From: an uncultured Odoribacter sp. | Lineage (GTDB): Bacteria > Bacteroidota > Bacteroidia > Bacteroidales > Marinifilaceae | DNA: 64,000 nt | Direction of reading: 5' to 3' | Assembly (NCBI GenBank): GCA_900541415.1 | Contig: UQJP01000020.1 | Location: 20,996 to 84,995, forward strand | In this document: piece by piece, positions 34,901 through 42,626 of the stretch | Layout of the letters: every line of letters begins with the position of its first letter | Numbering within the stretch: position 1 is the first letter of the stretch | Position numbers and translations under genes: made by a program | Notes under the pieces: generated by a model | Told to the model about the DNA's origin: nothing | Seen by the model: only the letters and a program-made list of their open reading frames with translations | The model's database searches: none

Positions 34901-36002
34901 AAAATGGTTGTATGTGGGGGTGGAAGATAACGGAATCGGTATCGATCCGGAGAAAGCCGATAAGATATTCGAGCCTTTCTATCAGTCGGGGGGAGATGTG
35001 CACGGACAAATTATGGGGAGTGGCATCGGCTTGAGTTTGTCGAAAGCAATTGTCGAGCAGCATGAAGGAATCATTTTCGCCCGCCCGTTGAAGCAGGGAA
35101 CGGAAATGTGTGTGTTACTCCCTTATCGCAATGCTCCCGGTCTTTTGGGTGAGGAGAATTATGTGCTTGAAGAAGAAAAGGAAACGGAGCCCGCCAACCG
35201 AAAGAAATGTGGTGTGGCCGATACGCTGGAAACGGTGTTCCGTTCGGATTATAAGGTGCTGCTTGTTGAAGATAATGCGGAAGTTCTGGAGTATTTGCAA
35301 AAACAGCTGTCGGGAGAATACGTTATTCTGACCGCCAAGAACGGAAGGGAAGCTTTGGAACTGGCGAAACAGGAGTTGCCCGATATGGTGATCAGCGACG
35401 TGATGATGCCTGAAATGGATGGGGTGGAACTCTGTTCACGGATTAAGAAAGATATTCGCCTGTGCCATATTCCGGTGATCCTGCTGACGGCTAAGTCGAT
35501 GACCTTGCATATCGAGGAAGGGTTTAGCGCCGGGGCGGACGATTATATAGCCAAACCTTTCAGTATTTCGTTGTTAAAGATCCGTATCCGTAATCTTTTT
35601 GCCAGCCGGGAACAGATGAAGGAGATTTTCAGTAAGAAATTTTCTTTGGAAAGTTTAGGGATTGAGGTGGAATCCGCCGATCAGACTTTTATGGATCGTT
35701 ATGTGGAGATTGTAAGGAGGAATTTCACCAATCCCCAATTGGATGTGGATATGATTTGCCAGGAAATGGGCATGAGTCGTGCGAATTTTTATAAAAAGCT
35801 GAAAGTCATAACCGACCTTTCCCCGGCAGAAATGGTGAGGAATATCCGGCTTGAAAGTGCTGCCCGACTGTTACGTGAAACCAAACTGACTATTTCGGAG
35901 ATTGCCATTCAGGTGGGTTTTAGCAGTAATTCATATTTCGGAAGCTGTTTTAAAACGCTTTATGGTATTTCTCCCAAAGAGTTTCAAAATACAAAAGAAT
36001 AG
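31950..36002 (+). CDS. Hybrid two-component system regulator (HTCS)
   Basis: A 1350-residue one-protein signalling system. After a signal peptide (1-21) come beta-propeller repeats of the Reg_prop type (DGYMWFGTRSGLNRYDG, DIWVGTQQGLSRI, NLWVGTYSGGVNYY) to about residue 680, a Y_Y_Y domain, and a membrane helix at about 770-790 (WLRWWAWLIYISLVAFVVYQ). The histidine kinase has its phospho-acceptor at H830 (FFTHVTHEFRTPLTLI) and ATP-binding boxes (DNGIGI, GSGIGLSL). The receiver has D1150 (ISDVMMPEMDG), and an AraC-type HTH ends the protein (ISEIAIQVGFSSNSYFGSCFK). HTCS proteins sense a specific oligosaccharide in the periplasm and activate the neighbouring utilisation genes, here probably GH105-PL8-GH2. 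Confidence 0.95.
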   Translation: MKLYRFLLFFLFVAMSLSVRAEVENFFFTDLDVKDGLSQQTVTTVFQDSDGYMWFGTRSGLNRYDGYGFMVYRKDYDNVHSLSGNHIMDAIQDNSRDIWVGTQQGLSRICYETEEIYRYSLGDNGVDDSYVNTLWCTDSNQLLVFTRGDAYIYDREQDTFRLFQLETSERLRNVTSVTGDQAGNIYFGTSTNGIFICDREFRLTQRLKYSSADPDAFPNGYVSFLALTSDGILWIVTEDKVLSYYNSKENKTVRLDHIKNVRQVVEWDEDHLLAGTFHGLTLLDKRTLESMPISMNIGEQGGLSHYSVLCLYKDRQQNLWVGTYSGGVNYYNRHNYRFNYVATQEFSGVIGMAAEDEEGTVWFATEGRGLLSYNPETHEQHNYLVHDPADKAYNRNIIKSVMRNGNSIFCATHGGEVYEFSIKTKTFRLLYDFKYNDIYTLYIDSVGRLWMPTNTASGLVVVQGDKRFRGLNAKNQFPYIGSISTILELTKDRFLLGSVQRGVFIVNLEGENIREISEVDFGLEDPNVWVTSMFRDERGDIWVATNGAGLFCFDRNMKLKKRYYKGNGLLDERVYSIMGKKDELWLMTSRELYLLNPETDELHRFYSKNGIIPEEFSLSAGLLTRDGKLYLSGTKGFLTFDPTLLTMNMEKPPVLLTKLSLNNEVVKPGGKQSLLSKKLQLEKKLVLKHNQTNLTIGYTALNYIYPEQNQYAYRMSGVDDRWNYVGNRREAFYSNLKPGEYTFRVMASNNDGVWNETGTTLQIVVLPPLWLRWWAWLIYISLVAFVVYQIVAYRHRKHELERSLRLKQLEQEKLEELSQERTCFFTHVTHEFRTPLTLIINPLDELLQKYVHIAGVKDSLLLIRRNAQRLLSLVNSLMDIEKQQSGKAALVLTNFDFANFVREGAHSFQSVAESRSIHFKVEVGADFIPVRYDRERLEQVFFNLLSNAFKFTPADGEVRVKVALLSEAVAVDEAEGRALPVNAEKWLYVGVEDNGIGIDPEKADKIFEPFYQSGGDVHGQIMGSGIGLSLSKAIVEQHEGIIFARPLKQGTEMCVLLPYRNAPGLLGEENYVLEEEKETEPANRKKCGVADTLETVFRSDYKVLLVEDNAEVLEYLQKQLSGEYVILTAKNGREALELAKQELPDMVISDVMMPEMDGVELCSRIKKDIRLCHIPVILLTAKSMTLHIEEGFSAGADDYIAKPFSISLLKIRIRNLFASREQMKEIFSKKFSLESLGIEVESADQTFMDRYVEIVRRNFTNPQLDVDMICQEMGMSRANFYKKLKVITDLSPAEMVRNIRLESAARLLRETKLTISEIAIQVGFSSNSYFGSCFKTLYGISPKEFQNTKE

Positions 36003-36358
36003 AAGGCTGTGTGGATGCGGGAAAATGAAGAAAATATAGTATAGCAGGGCAGGAAGGAAAGCAGGGCTGGAGCGTTTATTCCCGGCCGAATCCGGATAAG
36101 GTAGAGAAGTTGTAAAATACTTTTTTACCTTTTTTTATTGACCGGATAGGGAAAAATGTGTGCGGAATAAGAAAAAATAGTTATTTTTAGGACGTGTACG
36201 GGCGTTTTTTGTACTCACAAATATCGGATACTTTTATTAGGGAGAAATATGTTTTTTCCTTTTCTCCGGATTTGTCGCGTGTTTTTAAAGGGGGATCGGA
36301 TTATAAAAAATATCTCATTTTGTATCAGAATCATCCGAATTTGTTTTTCGGGATAGAA
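36003..36358. other. Regulatory gap between the HTCS gene and GH105
   Basis: No gene was recognised. The stretch holds a nested hairpin (ACAAAT 36217-36222 with ATTTGT 36270-36275, and GGAGAAA 36241-36247 with TTTCTCC 36261-36267) and three direct copies of CGGAT at 36225, 36267 and 36297. The direct copies could be part of an AraC-type binding region for the HTCS. Confidence 0.35.
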
Positions 36359-36394
36359 TTTGTTGCGATCCTAAATAAATGATTAATATTTTTG
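36359..36394 (+). promoter_or_regulatory. Possible promoter of the GH105-PL8-GH2 genes
   Basis: TATTTTTG at 36387-36394 matches the -7 consensus. TTTG at 36359-36362 is 24 bases upstream, longer than the usual 19-21, which fits a weak, activator-dependent promoter. Confidence 0.45.
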
Positions 36395-36435
36395 AGCAAT
36401 CGTTTGTACAAATTGAAAATAATAGGAATAGATTT

Positions 36436-37551
36436 ATGAAAAAATGGATTGTATCTGCCTGCATTCTGGCAACCGGGTTTGTTGTGAATGCGCAGGATTT
36501 TAGTGCGGCTTTTAATAAAGCGGATGTTAAAAAAGTAATGCGGAGTGTTGCCGATTGGCAGATTGCCCATCAGCCTGAGGTGAAACATCAGCCACTGGGT
36601 TGGGAAAATGCGGCGATGTATATGGGAATGTTGGATTGGGCGGAATTGACCGAAAAGGAAGATAAGGACGGGAAGTATTATAAATTTTTATATTCAATCG
36701 GAAGTAAAGGAGGCTGGCAGCCTGCTAAGCGGATGTATCATGCCGATGATATTTGTGTTTCACAGGTTTATATCGATATGTATCGTCGGTATAACCGGAA
36801 AGAGATGCTGAATCCCACTTTTGCCCGTACGCAATGGGTGATAGCCAATCCGCCCGACGATAATATGAAACTGGATTATGGCACGGGAAAAGGTCTTGAA
36901 AAATGGACCTGGTGTGATGCTTTGTTTATGGCTCCTGCCGTGTACGTTAAGTTATATACTCTGACCGGAGATAAAAAATATATGAAGTTTGCCGATAAGG
37001 AGTTTAAAGACACTTATAATTATCTTTACGATAAGGACGAACATCTGTTTTTCCGGGATTGGCGTTATTTCACCCAAAAAGAGAAGAACGGGAAAAAGGT
37101 TTTCTGGGGACGTGGAAACGGCTGGGTGTTAGGTGGATTGAGCGAGATTTTGAAGGAACTTCCGGCCAAGGATAAATATCGTAAGTTTTATGAAAATCTA
37201 TTTGTCGAACTTTCCAACAGTGTGCTGAAATGCCAGCAGGCCGACGGATACTGGCGTGCCAGTATGCTCGATCCGGAAAGTTATCCTTCGCCTGAAACCA
37301 GTTCCACCGGATTCATTGTATATGCTTTCGCTTATGGGGTGAATGCAGGGATACTTCCGGCTGAAAAGTTTATGCCGGCCATTGAAAAGGGATGGAAAGC
37401 TTTGGTGAGTGCCGTGGAAGACGATGGAAAGTTGGGATATGTGCAACCGATTGGCGCAGACCCGCGCCATGTTACCCGGGATATGACGGAAGTGTATGGT
37501 GTGGGAGCGTTTTTGCTTGCTGGAAACGAGATTTATAAAATGTCGAAATGA
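36436..37551 (+). CDS. GH105 unsaturated uronyl hydrolase, secreted
   Basis: ATG 36436 is chosen because it begins a signal peptide (MKKWIVSACILATGFVVNAQ); the frame upstream is not used. The 371-residue alpha/alpha-barrel protein has PLGWENAAMYMGM, MYHADDICVSQVYIDMY, KWTWCDALFMAPAVY (D161, probable catalytic residue) and GRGNGWVLGGL. GH105 enzymes remove the unsaturated uronic acid (4,5-unsaturated glucuronyl or galacturonyl) left at oligosaccharide ends by polysaccharide lyases. The next gene, overlapping by four bases, is a PL8-type lyase, which would supply such ends. The exact polysaccharide is unknown. Confidence 0.9.
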   Translation: MKKWIVSACILATGFVVNAQDFSAAFNKADVKKVMRSVADWQIAHQPEVKHQPLGWENAAMYMGMLDWAELTEKEDKDGKYYKFLYSIGSKGGWQPAKRMYHADDICVSQVYIDMYRRYNRKEMLNPTFARTQWVIANPPDDNMKLDYGTGKGLEKWTWCDALFMAPAVYVKLYTLTGDKKYMKFADKEFKDTYNYLYDKDEHLFFRDWRYFTQKEKNGKKVFWGRGNGWVLGGLSEILKELPAKDKYRKFYENLFVELSNSVLKCQQADGYWRASMLDPESYPSPETSSTGFIVYAFAYGVNAGILPAEKFMPAIEKGWKALVSAVEDDGKLGYVQPIGADPRHVTRDMTEVYGVGAFLLAGNEIYKMSK

Positions 37552-40001
37552 GAATAGCCGGTATTCTTTTTCTATTGCTGTTTTGTGGCGGAGTCGCGGC
37601 ACAGGAAATCACTTTCGGAGAGAAAGAGTATGATTTTGGTGTGATCAGGGAGGACTCGGGAACGGTTTATCATGACTTCTACTTTATGAATACGGGTGAT
37701 AAACCTTTACGTATTCAGTCGGTGGTGGTGAGCTGCGGGTGTACTTCTTCCGAATGGCCGAGAAATGAGGTGAAGCCCGGAGAGAAGGCTTGTATCCGGG
37801 TGAGCTACCATCCCCAGGGACGCGCAGAGAAAAAGTTTACCAAAGTGGCCGAGGTTTATACCAATTCGGTGAATTTCGGCACCCATCGCGGGGTGCATGA
37901 TTTGTATGTGTCCGGTGAGGTGATAAAGGGAGAGAAGCACATACAGCCGGAATATCGGCTGGAAGTCGCCGGGAAGGAATTTCCGGGGAATACACGTATG
38001 GAAGGTGTATTTGCCGGAATATTGGGGAAGATGCAGGCGGAGTTGTTCCAGCGAATTCCTATTCACAGAAACGATTCCCTGACGATAAATTATGTGGCGG
38101 CCCTACAAAGGGGCGGGAGTTGGGCGGATATAGATTATTCCTGTTATTTCCGTACCAACTGGGAACCTGTGCGGCATTTGGGACGGGTGGAAGTTTTGGC
38201 TCGTTCTTATGTTGTTGCCGGAGGGAAGTTTTGCGGAAACGACACTTTGTTTGCCGCCATCCGGGATGCTTTGGCTTTTTGGGTGGAAGCCCATCCGAAG
38301 TGTCATAATTGGTGGTATAATCAGATTGCCGTGCCTCAGAATTTGGGAAATATTCTGGTGTTGATGGACCGGGGAAAGCAGGTGTTGCCGGAAGAATTGC
38401 AAAACCGTTTGTTCGGGATGATGGCCTGGCCTGATCCGCGCAAATGGACGGGAGCCAATAAACTGGATATTGCCCTCCATCATTTGCAGCGGGGATGCCT
38501 TTTACAAAACGATAGTATTGTAAGTGTTGCCGCCCAACAGATATTTTATCCGGTGCGGATTACGACTGCCGAGGGGATTCAACCCGATCTTTCTTACCAC
38601 CAGCACGACAATCAGTTGTATATCGGTTCTTACGGGACGGTTTTTGCCGAAGGGGTGACACGGGTTGCCGATTGGCTTCAGGGAACTCCTTATGCGTTGC
38701 AGGGTGAACAGTTGCGTTTATTCAGCGAGTTTATCCGGAGCACTTATCTGAACGTGTTCCGGGGTGGATATATCGATTTTAGCGTAGTGGGACGGGGAAT
38801 CAGCCGGGAGAACGCGCTGGACGGGCGTAGAACAGTGGATATGTTGAAAAAATTGGAGCGTTTGGATTCGATGTATGCCGGGGAGTATGCGGAAGCGATT
38901 GTCCGTTTTTCACAACCGGGGCATAGCGATTATTGCCGTAGTGATAGAACTGCCGTTTATTGGCGTTCCGATTACGCTTTGCATAACCGGAAAGGATTTG
39001 ATTTTTCTGTGCGTACGGCATCAGTGCGTACCCGGAAAACGGAGAGCGGGAATGGGGAAAATCTTTGTGGTGGTTTTTTATCGGACGGAGCGACGTGTAT
39101 CCGCCGTCACGGGGATGAATATTATAATATTTTTCCGGTATGGGACTGGAATAAAGTGCCGGGCGTGACGGCTCCCGAAGCCTCAACCGCGATTGCGACG
39201 AATTGGGGGGAGATGGGGAAGTCGGTTTTTTCCGGAGGAGTATCGGACGGGCAAAGCGGGGTAATGGCTTTTGTTTTGGATGACCGGGGAATTAAGGCGT
39301 CTAAATCGTGGTTTTTTTTCGAACATGAAGTGGTGTGCCTGGGAGCCGGGATTAATTCCGGAGCGGGGATGCGGGTGACCACTTGTCTGAATCAATGCCT
39401 GCTGAACGGTGAAGTGACGACAAGTGCCGGAAAACAGATTCCGTCGGAGAAGACGGATGGTCCCGGACAAGAAAGAAAACTGACCTGGGTATTACATGAC
39501 AGTGTGCTTTATTATTTCCCGCAACCGACGGAGGTGTGTATTTATGCAGGGAAGCAAAGCGGCAATTGGAATCAGATTAATTATAATTATTCGGCAGAAC
39601 GATTGGAAAAGGGAGTTTTTAAGTTGTGGTTCGATCATGGCAGCGGTGTGGAGGATGGAACTTATGCTTATATCGTGGCTCCCGGAATAACCGACCCCCA
39701 GGCTTACCGGGGAGGCGATGTGGAGATCGTGGTGAACCGGGCTGATCGGCAGGCTGTGTATAACCGTGCGGAAGATCAGTTGCAGGCTGTGTTTTATCAG
39801 GCCGGAGAGATAACCTATAAAGGTATGACATTGGCGGTGGAACATCCTTGTGCGATTCTGGTGAAGGGATGGTGCGGAGAAAAAACGGAAGTTTTGTTGA
39901 CCGATCCTTCCCAAAAAGCGGATACGATAGGTTGGAAAATCCGGGGAAACGGCAGGGATATAAACGGGAAGGCCGGGGTAACCTTTGCTGTGTACCGTTA
40001 A
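37548..40001 (+). CDS. DUF1573-PL8 fusion: secreted polysaccharide lyase
   Basis: An 817-residue protein with signal peptide (MRIAGILFLLLFCGGVAAQ). Residues about 20-125 are a DUF1573 domain (YDFGVIREDSGTVYHDFYF, VVVSCGCTSSEWP), a small Ig-like fold. From about residue 150 the sequence is PL8-like: HNWWYNQIAVPQNLG (253-267), TGAN with N304, the LSYHQHDNQLYIGSYG block with likely H353 and Y362, and FRGGYIDFSVVGRGISR with R416/R420. These are the catalytic Asn, His, Tyr and Arg positions of the chondroitin AC/hyaluronate/xanthan lyase family. It would cut an acidic polysaccharide by beta-elimination. The start overlaps the GH105 stop by four bases. The fusion with DUF1573 is unusual. Confidence 0.82.
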   Translation: MRIAGILFLLLFCGGVAAQEITFGEKEYDFGVIREDSGTVYHDFYFMNTGDKPLRIQSVVVSCGCTSSEWPRNEVKPGEKACIRVSYHPQGRAEKKFTKVAEVYTNSVNFGTHRGVHDLYVSGEVIKGEKHIQPEYRLEVAGKEFPGNTRMEGVFAGILGKMQAELFQRIPIHRNDSLTINYVAALQRGGSWADIDYSCYFRTNWEPVRHLGRVEVLARSYVVAGGKFCGNDTLFAAIRDALAFWVEAHPKCHNWWYNQIAVPQNLGNILVLMDRGKQVLPEELQNRLFGMMAWPDPRKWTGANKLDIALHHLQRGCLLQNDSIVSVAAQQIFYPVRITTAEGIQPDLSYHQHDNQLYIGSYGTVFAEGVTRVADWLQGTPYALQGEQLRLFSEFIRSTYLNVFRGGYIDFSVVGRGISRENALDGRRTVDMLKKLERLDSMYAGEYAEAIVRFSQPGHSDYCRSDRTAVYWRSDYALHNRKGFDFSVRTASVRTRKTESGNGENLCGGFLSDGATCIRRHGDEYYNIFPVWDWNKVPGVTAPEASTAIATNWGEMGKSVFSGGVSDGQSGVMAFVLDDRGIKASKSWFFFEHEVVCLGAGINSGAGMRVTTCLNQCLLNGEVTTSAGKQIPSEKTDGPGQERKLTWVLHDSVLYYFPQPTEVCIYAGKQSGNWNQINYNYSAERLEKGVFKLWFDHGSGVEDGTYAYIVAPGITDPQAYRGGDVEIVVNRADRQAVYNRAEDQLQAVFYQAGEITYKGMTLAVEHPCAILVKGWCGEKTEVLLTDPSQKADTIGWKIRGNGRDINGKAGVTFAVYR

Positions 40002-40023
40002 ATAAACGAGATATTAATATTTA

Positions 40024-42147
40024 ATGATTATGATAACAAAGAAGACAATTTTATTTTTTCTGGGAGTGCTGTTGTCATGGCAAGTTGTGGCAAACGGCCG
40101 GGATGTGAAGCCTTTCAATGAGGGCTGGCAATTTAAAAGGGGACCTTTTACGCAGGATCCTGTGAAGTATAAAAGTATTTTCGAGGGGAAATGGAGCGAT
40201 GTGGAAATTCCGCATACCTGGAATGCAAAGGATATGCAGTTGAAATATAACGAGTTTTATGCCGGGGAAGCCTATTATCGGAAGACTTTTTTTGCCGATG
40301 AAGCCTTGAAGGATAAGCGGGTATTTATCCGTTTCGAAGGTGTGGGGCAGGTGGCTACCCTGTATGTGAACGGCGAGTTTTTGGGAGAGCATAAAGGTGG
40401 ATATTCCGCATTTGCTTTCGATCTTTCAAAGATGTTGAAATACGGACAGGAAAATGAAATTTTAGTTCGGGTGGATAATGCTTCCCGTCCTGATGTGATT
40501 CCGGTGAACCATGTGCTGTTCGGTGTGTACGGAGGTATTTACCGTCCGGTGTGGTTGATCGTGACGGAGAAGGTGAATATTGCCGTGACTGACCATGCTT
40601 CTCCCGGTGTGTACATCACCCAAAAGAACGTGTCGCCTAAAAGTGCCGATGTGAAAGTGAAAGTGAAGCTGGAAAATAAGCATAAAACACCCCAGCAGGT
40701 GGTGCTGGAGAATACCATTTATGACCGTGAAGGTAAATTGTGCCTGAAAAAGAGCGAGCCTGTAACGGTAACTCCGCAGAGTGTGCAGAGCTTTGAAATG
40801 GATTTTGTGGTTCGTAAACCGCATTTGTGGCATGGGCGGAAAGATCCTTATCTGTATAAAGTGGTTACCCGGGTGAAATCCGGCGATCAGGTGCTGGATG
40901 AAATGGTACAGCCTTTAGGCTTACGAAAATATGAGATTGTTGCCGGAGACGGTTTTTATCTGAATGGAGAGAAATATCCGATGTATGGGGTTTGCCGCCA
41001 TCAGGATTGGTGGGGGATCGGATCGGCTTTAAAGAAAGAAAACCACGATTTCGATTTGTCGATGATTATGGATATTGGTGCAACTACCGTGCGTTTTGCC
41101 CATTACCAGCAATCTGATTATATTTATTCGAAGTGCGACAGTTTGGGATTGATTATTTGGGCTGAAATACCTTTTGTAAATCGTGTCAGCACCCAGGAAG
41201 GCCCTAATGCCAAACAGCAGTTGGTGGAATTGATCCGGCAGAGTTTCAACCACCCGTCTATTTATATCTGGGGATTACACAATGAGGTGTATAGCCCCAC
41301 GGAATATACCTCCACCCTGACCAAAGAGCTGAACGATGTGGCTAAGACGGAAGACCCGGATCGGTATACGGTGTCGGTGAACGGATACGGACACATGGAG
41401 CATCCGGTGAATCTGAATGCGGAAGTGCAGGGAATGAACCGTTATTTCGGCTGGTATGAAAAGAAGATTCAGGATATAAAACCCTGGATCGAGAATCTGG
41501 AAACCCAGTATCCCACTTATAAGTTTATGCTGACAGAATACGGTGCCGATGCTAATATCGGCCACCAGACCGAGTATTTGGGCGAGTCGCTGAACTGGGG
41601 AAAACCTTACTATCCGGAAACTTTCCAAACAAAATTGCACGAATATCAATGGAGTGTGATTTCCCAACATCCGTATATCATCGCTTCTTATTTGTGGAAT
41701 ATGTTCGATTTCGGTGTGCCGGCTTCTTACCGGGGCGGTGTTCCTGCCCGGAATATGAAGGGCTTGATGACCATTGACCGTAAGATTAAGAAGGATTCTT
41801 ATTTCTTCTACAAAGCCAACTGGAGTGAAGACCCCGTGGTGTATATCACTCAGCGCCGCCTGAAGGAAAGGGAAAAGAAAGTGACAACCGTGACCGTGTA
41901 TTCGAATATCGGAGAACCTACGGTTTATCTGAACGATAAAAAATTGACCGGAGTGAAAAAAGGGTATACCGATATTCATTACATTTTTGAAAATGTGGAG
42001 TTGCAGCAGGGAAAGAACATTCTGAAAGCTGTTGCCCAAAAAGACGGTAAAACCTATGAAGATACGATCGAATGGAATTTTACGAAAGAAATGAAAGCGG
42101 GTGAAGCCGAAGTTTTGAATAGTGATAAAGTACATTTCGGATTTTAA
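40024..42147 (+). CDS. GH2 beta-glycosidase (beta-galactosidase or beta-glucuronidase), secreted
   Basis: A 707-residue enzyme starting MIMITKKTILFFLGVLLSWQVVA; a second Met two codons later (40030) is an equally possible start. It has a jelly-roll sugar-binding domain (about 30-185), an Ig-like domain (about 186-300) and a TIM barrel. The acid/base is E421 in FNHPSIYIWGLHNEVY and the nucleophile E505 in FMLTEYGADA; the latter motif is seen in GH2 beta-glucuronidases as well as galactosidases. It follows the PL8 gene by 22 bases and ends the operon, with a terminator at 42173. It probably trims the oligosaccharides made by the lyase. Confidence 0.88.
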   Translation: MIMITKKTILFFLGVLLSWQVVANGRDVKPFNEGWQFKRGPFTQDPVKYKSIFEGKWSDVEIPHTWNAKDMQLKYNEFYAGEAYYRKTFFADEALKDKRVFIRFEGVGQVATLYVNGEFLGEHKGGYSAFAFDLSKMLKYGQENEILVRVDNASRPDVIPVNHVLFGVYGGIYRPVWLIVTEKVNIAVTDHASPGVYITQKNVSPKSADVKVKVKLENKHKTPQQVVLENTIYDREGKLCLKKSEPVTVTPQSVQSFEMDFVVRKPHLWHGRKDPYLYKVVTRVKSGDQVLDEMVQPLGLRKYEIVAGDGFYLNGEKYPMYGVCRHQDWWGIGSALKKENHDFDLSMIMDIGATTVRFAHYQQSDYIYSKCDSLGLIIWAEIPFVNRVSTQEGPNAKQQLVELIRQSFNHPSIYIWGLHNEVYSPTEYTSTLTKELNDVAKTEDPDRYTVSVNGYGHMEHPVNLNAEVQGMNRYFGWYEKKIQDIKPWIENLETQYPTYKFMLTEYGADANIGHQTEYLGESLNWGKPYYPETFQTKLHEYQWSVISQHPYIIASYLWNMFDFGVPASYRGGVPARNMKGLMTIDRKIKKDSYFFYKANWSEDPVVYITQRRLKEREKKVTTVTVYSNIGEPTVYLNDKKLTGVKKGYTDIHYIFENVELQQGKNILKAVAQKDGKTYEDTIEWNFTKEMKAGEAEVLNSDKVHFGF

Positions 42148-42172
42148 ATATTGTGAGTGCATGTAAGTAGTG

Positions 42173-42217
42173 ACGCCTTTGTGTTGCCGGTGAGGCAATG
42201 CGAAGGCGTTGCTTTTT
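42173..42217 (+). terminator. Terminator after the GH2 gene
   Basis: ACGCCTT (42173) pairs with AAGGCGT, an inner TTGCC pairs with GGCAA, and a TTTTT tract follows at 42213. It ends the GH105-PL8-GH2 transcript. Confidence 0.82.
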
Positions 42218-42494
42218 AGAGGGGAATAAAAGGAAAATAAGCGTGAATGTCTTGCATAGGATGGATTTGTTGTCCGGAAAGAAATCTTGCTTAAACGGGC
42301 TTTTAATAAGGCTTGTTTAAAATGTCTTTGGGCAGGGAAACAGTTTGTCTGGTAAACTTAGGGCAATAGCGTTTATAAAACCGAGCCTTTAGGACTGGAG
42401 TGGTAAAGGGAATTGCTTGTATTTGGCTTTGCTTTATTTGCAAAATATTGAAAAGAAACAGGCTATAAGAAAATAATTTGTATTTAAAAAGAGA
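42218..42494. other. Intergenic stretch between convergent operons
   Basis: No gene, promoter or repeat was recognised between the two terminators in this AT-rich sequence. Confidence 0.4.
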
Positions 42495-42520
42495 AGAGGG
42501 TGCCTGACCGAGCACCCTCT
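42495..42520 (-). terminator. Terminator of the minus-strand fasciclin/SusCD/M60 operon
   Basis: AGAGGGTGC (42495-42503) pairs with GCACCCTCT (42512-42520) over an 8-base loop. Read on the minus strand it is followed by TCTCTTTTT. It lies 107 bases beyond the last stop codon. Confidence 0.8.
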
Positions 42521-42626
42521 TGTTGTTAGAATCAAAATTTGATAATAGTTATTTTAACGGTGATAACTGAATTCTAAAGAGTTTTGAATTTTGACTTTCT
42601 AACTTTTCTTTATTCCCTTTTTTCAT

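Noticed and set aside
41275..42198. A 307-codon minus-strand frame opposite the GH2 gene
   Set aside because: It is His/Ile-rich antisense of a conserved enzyme whose catalytic motifs are clear on the plus strand.
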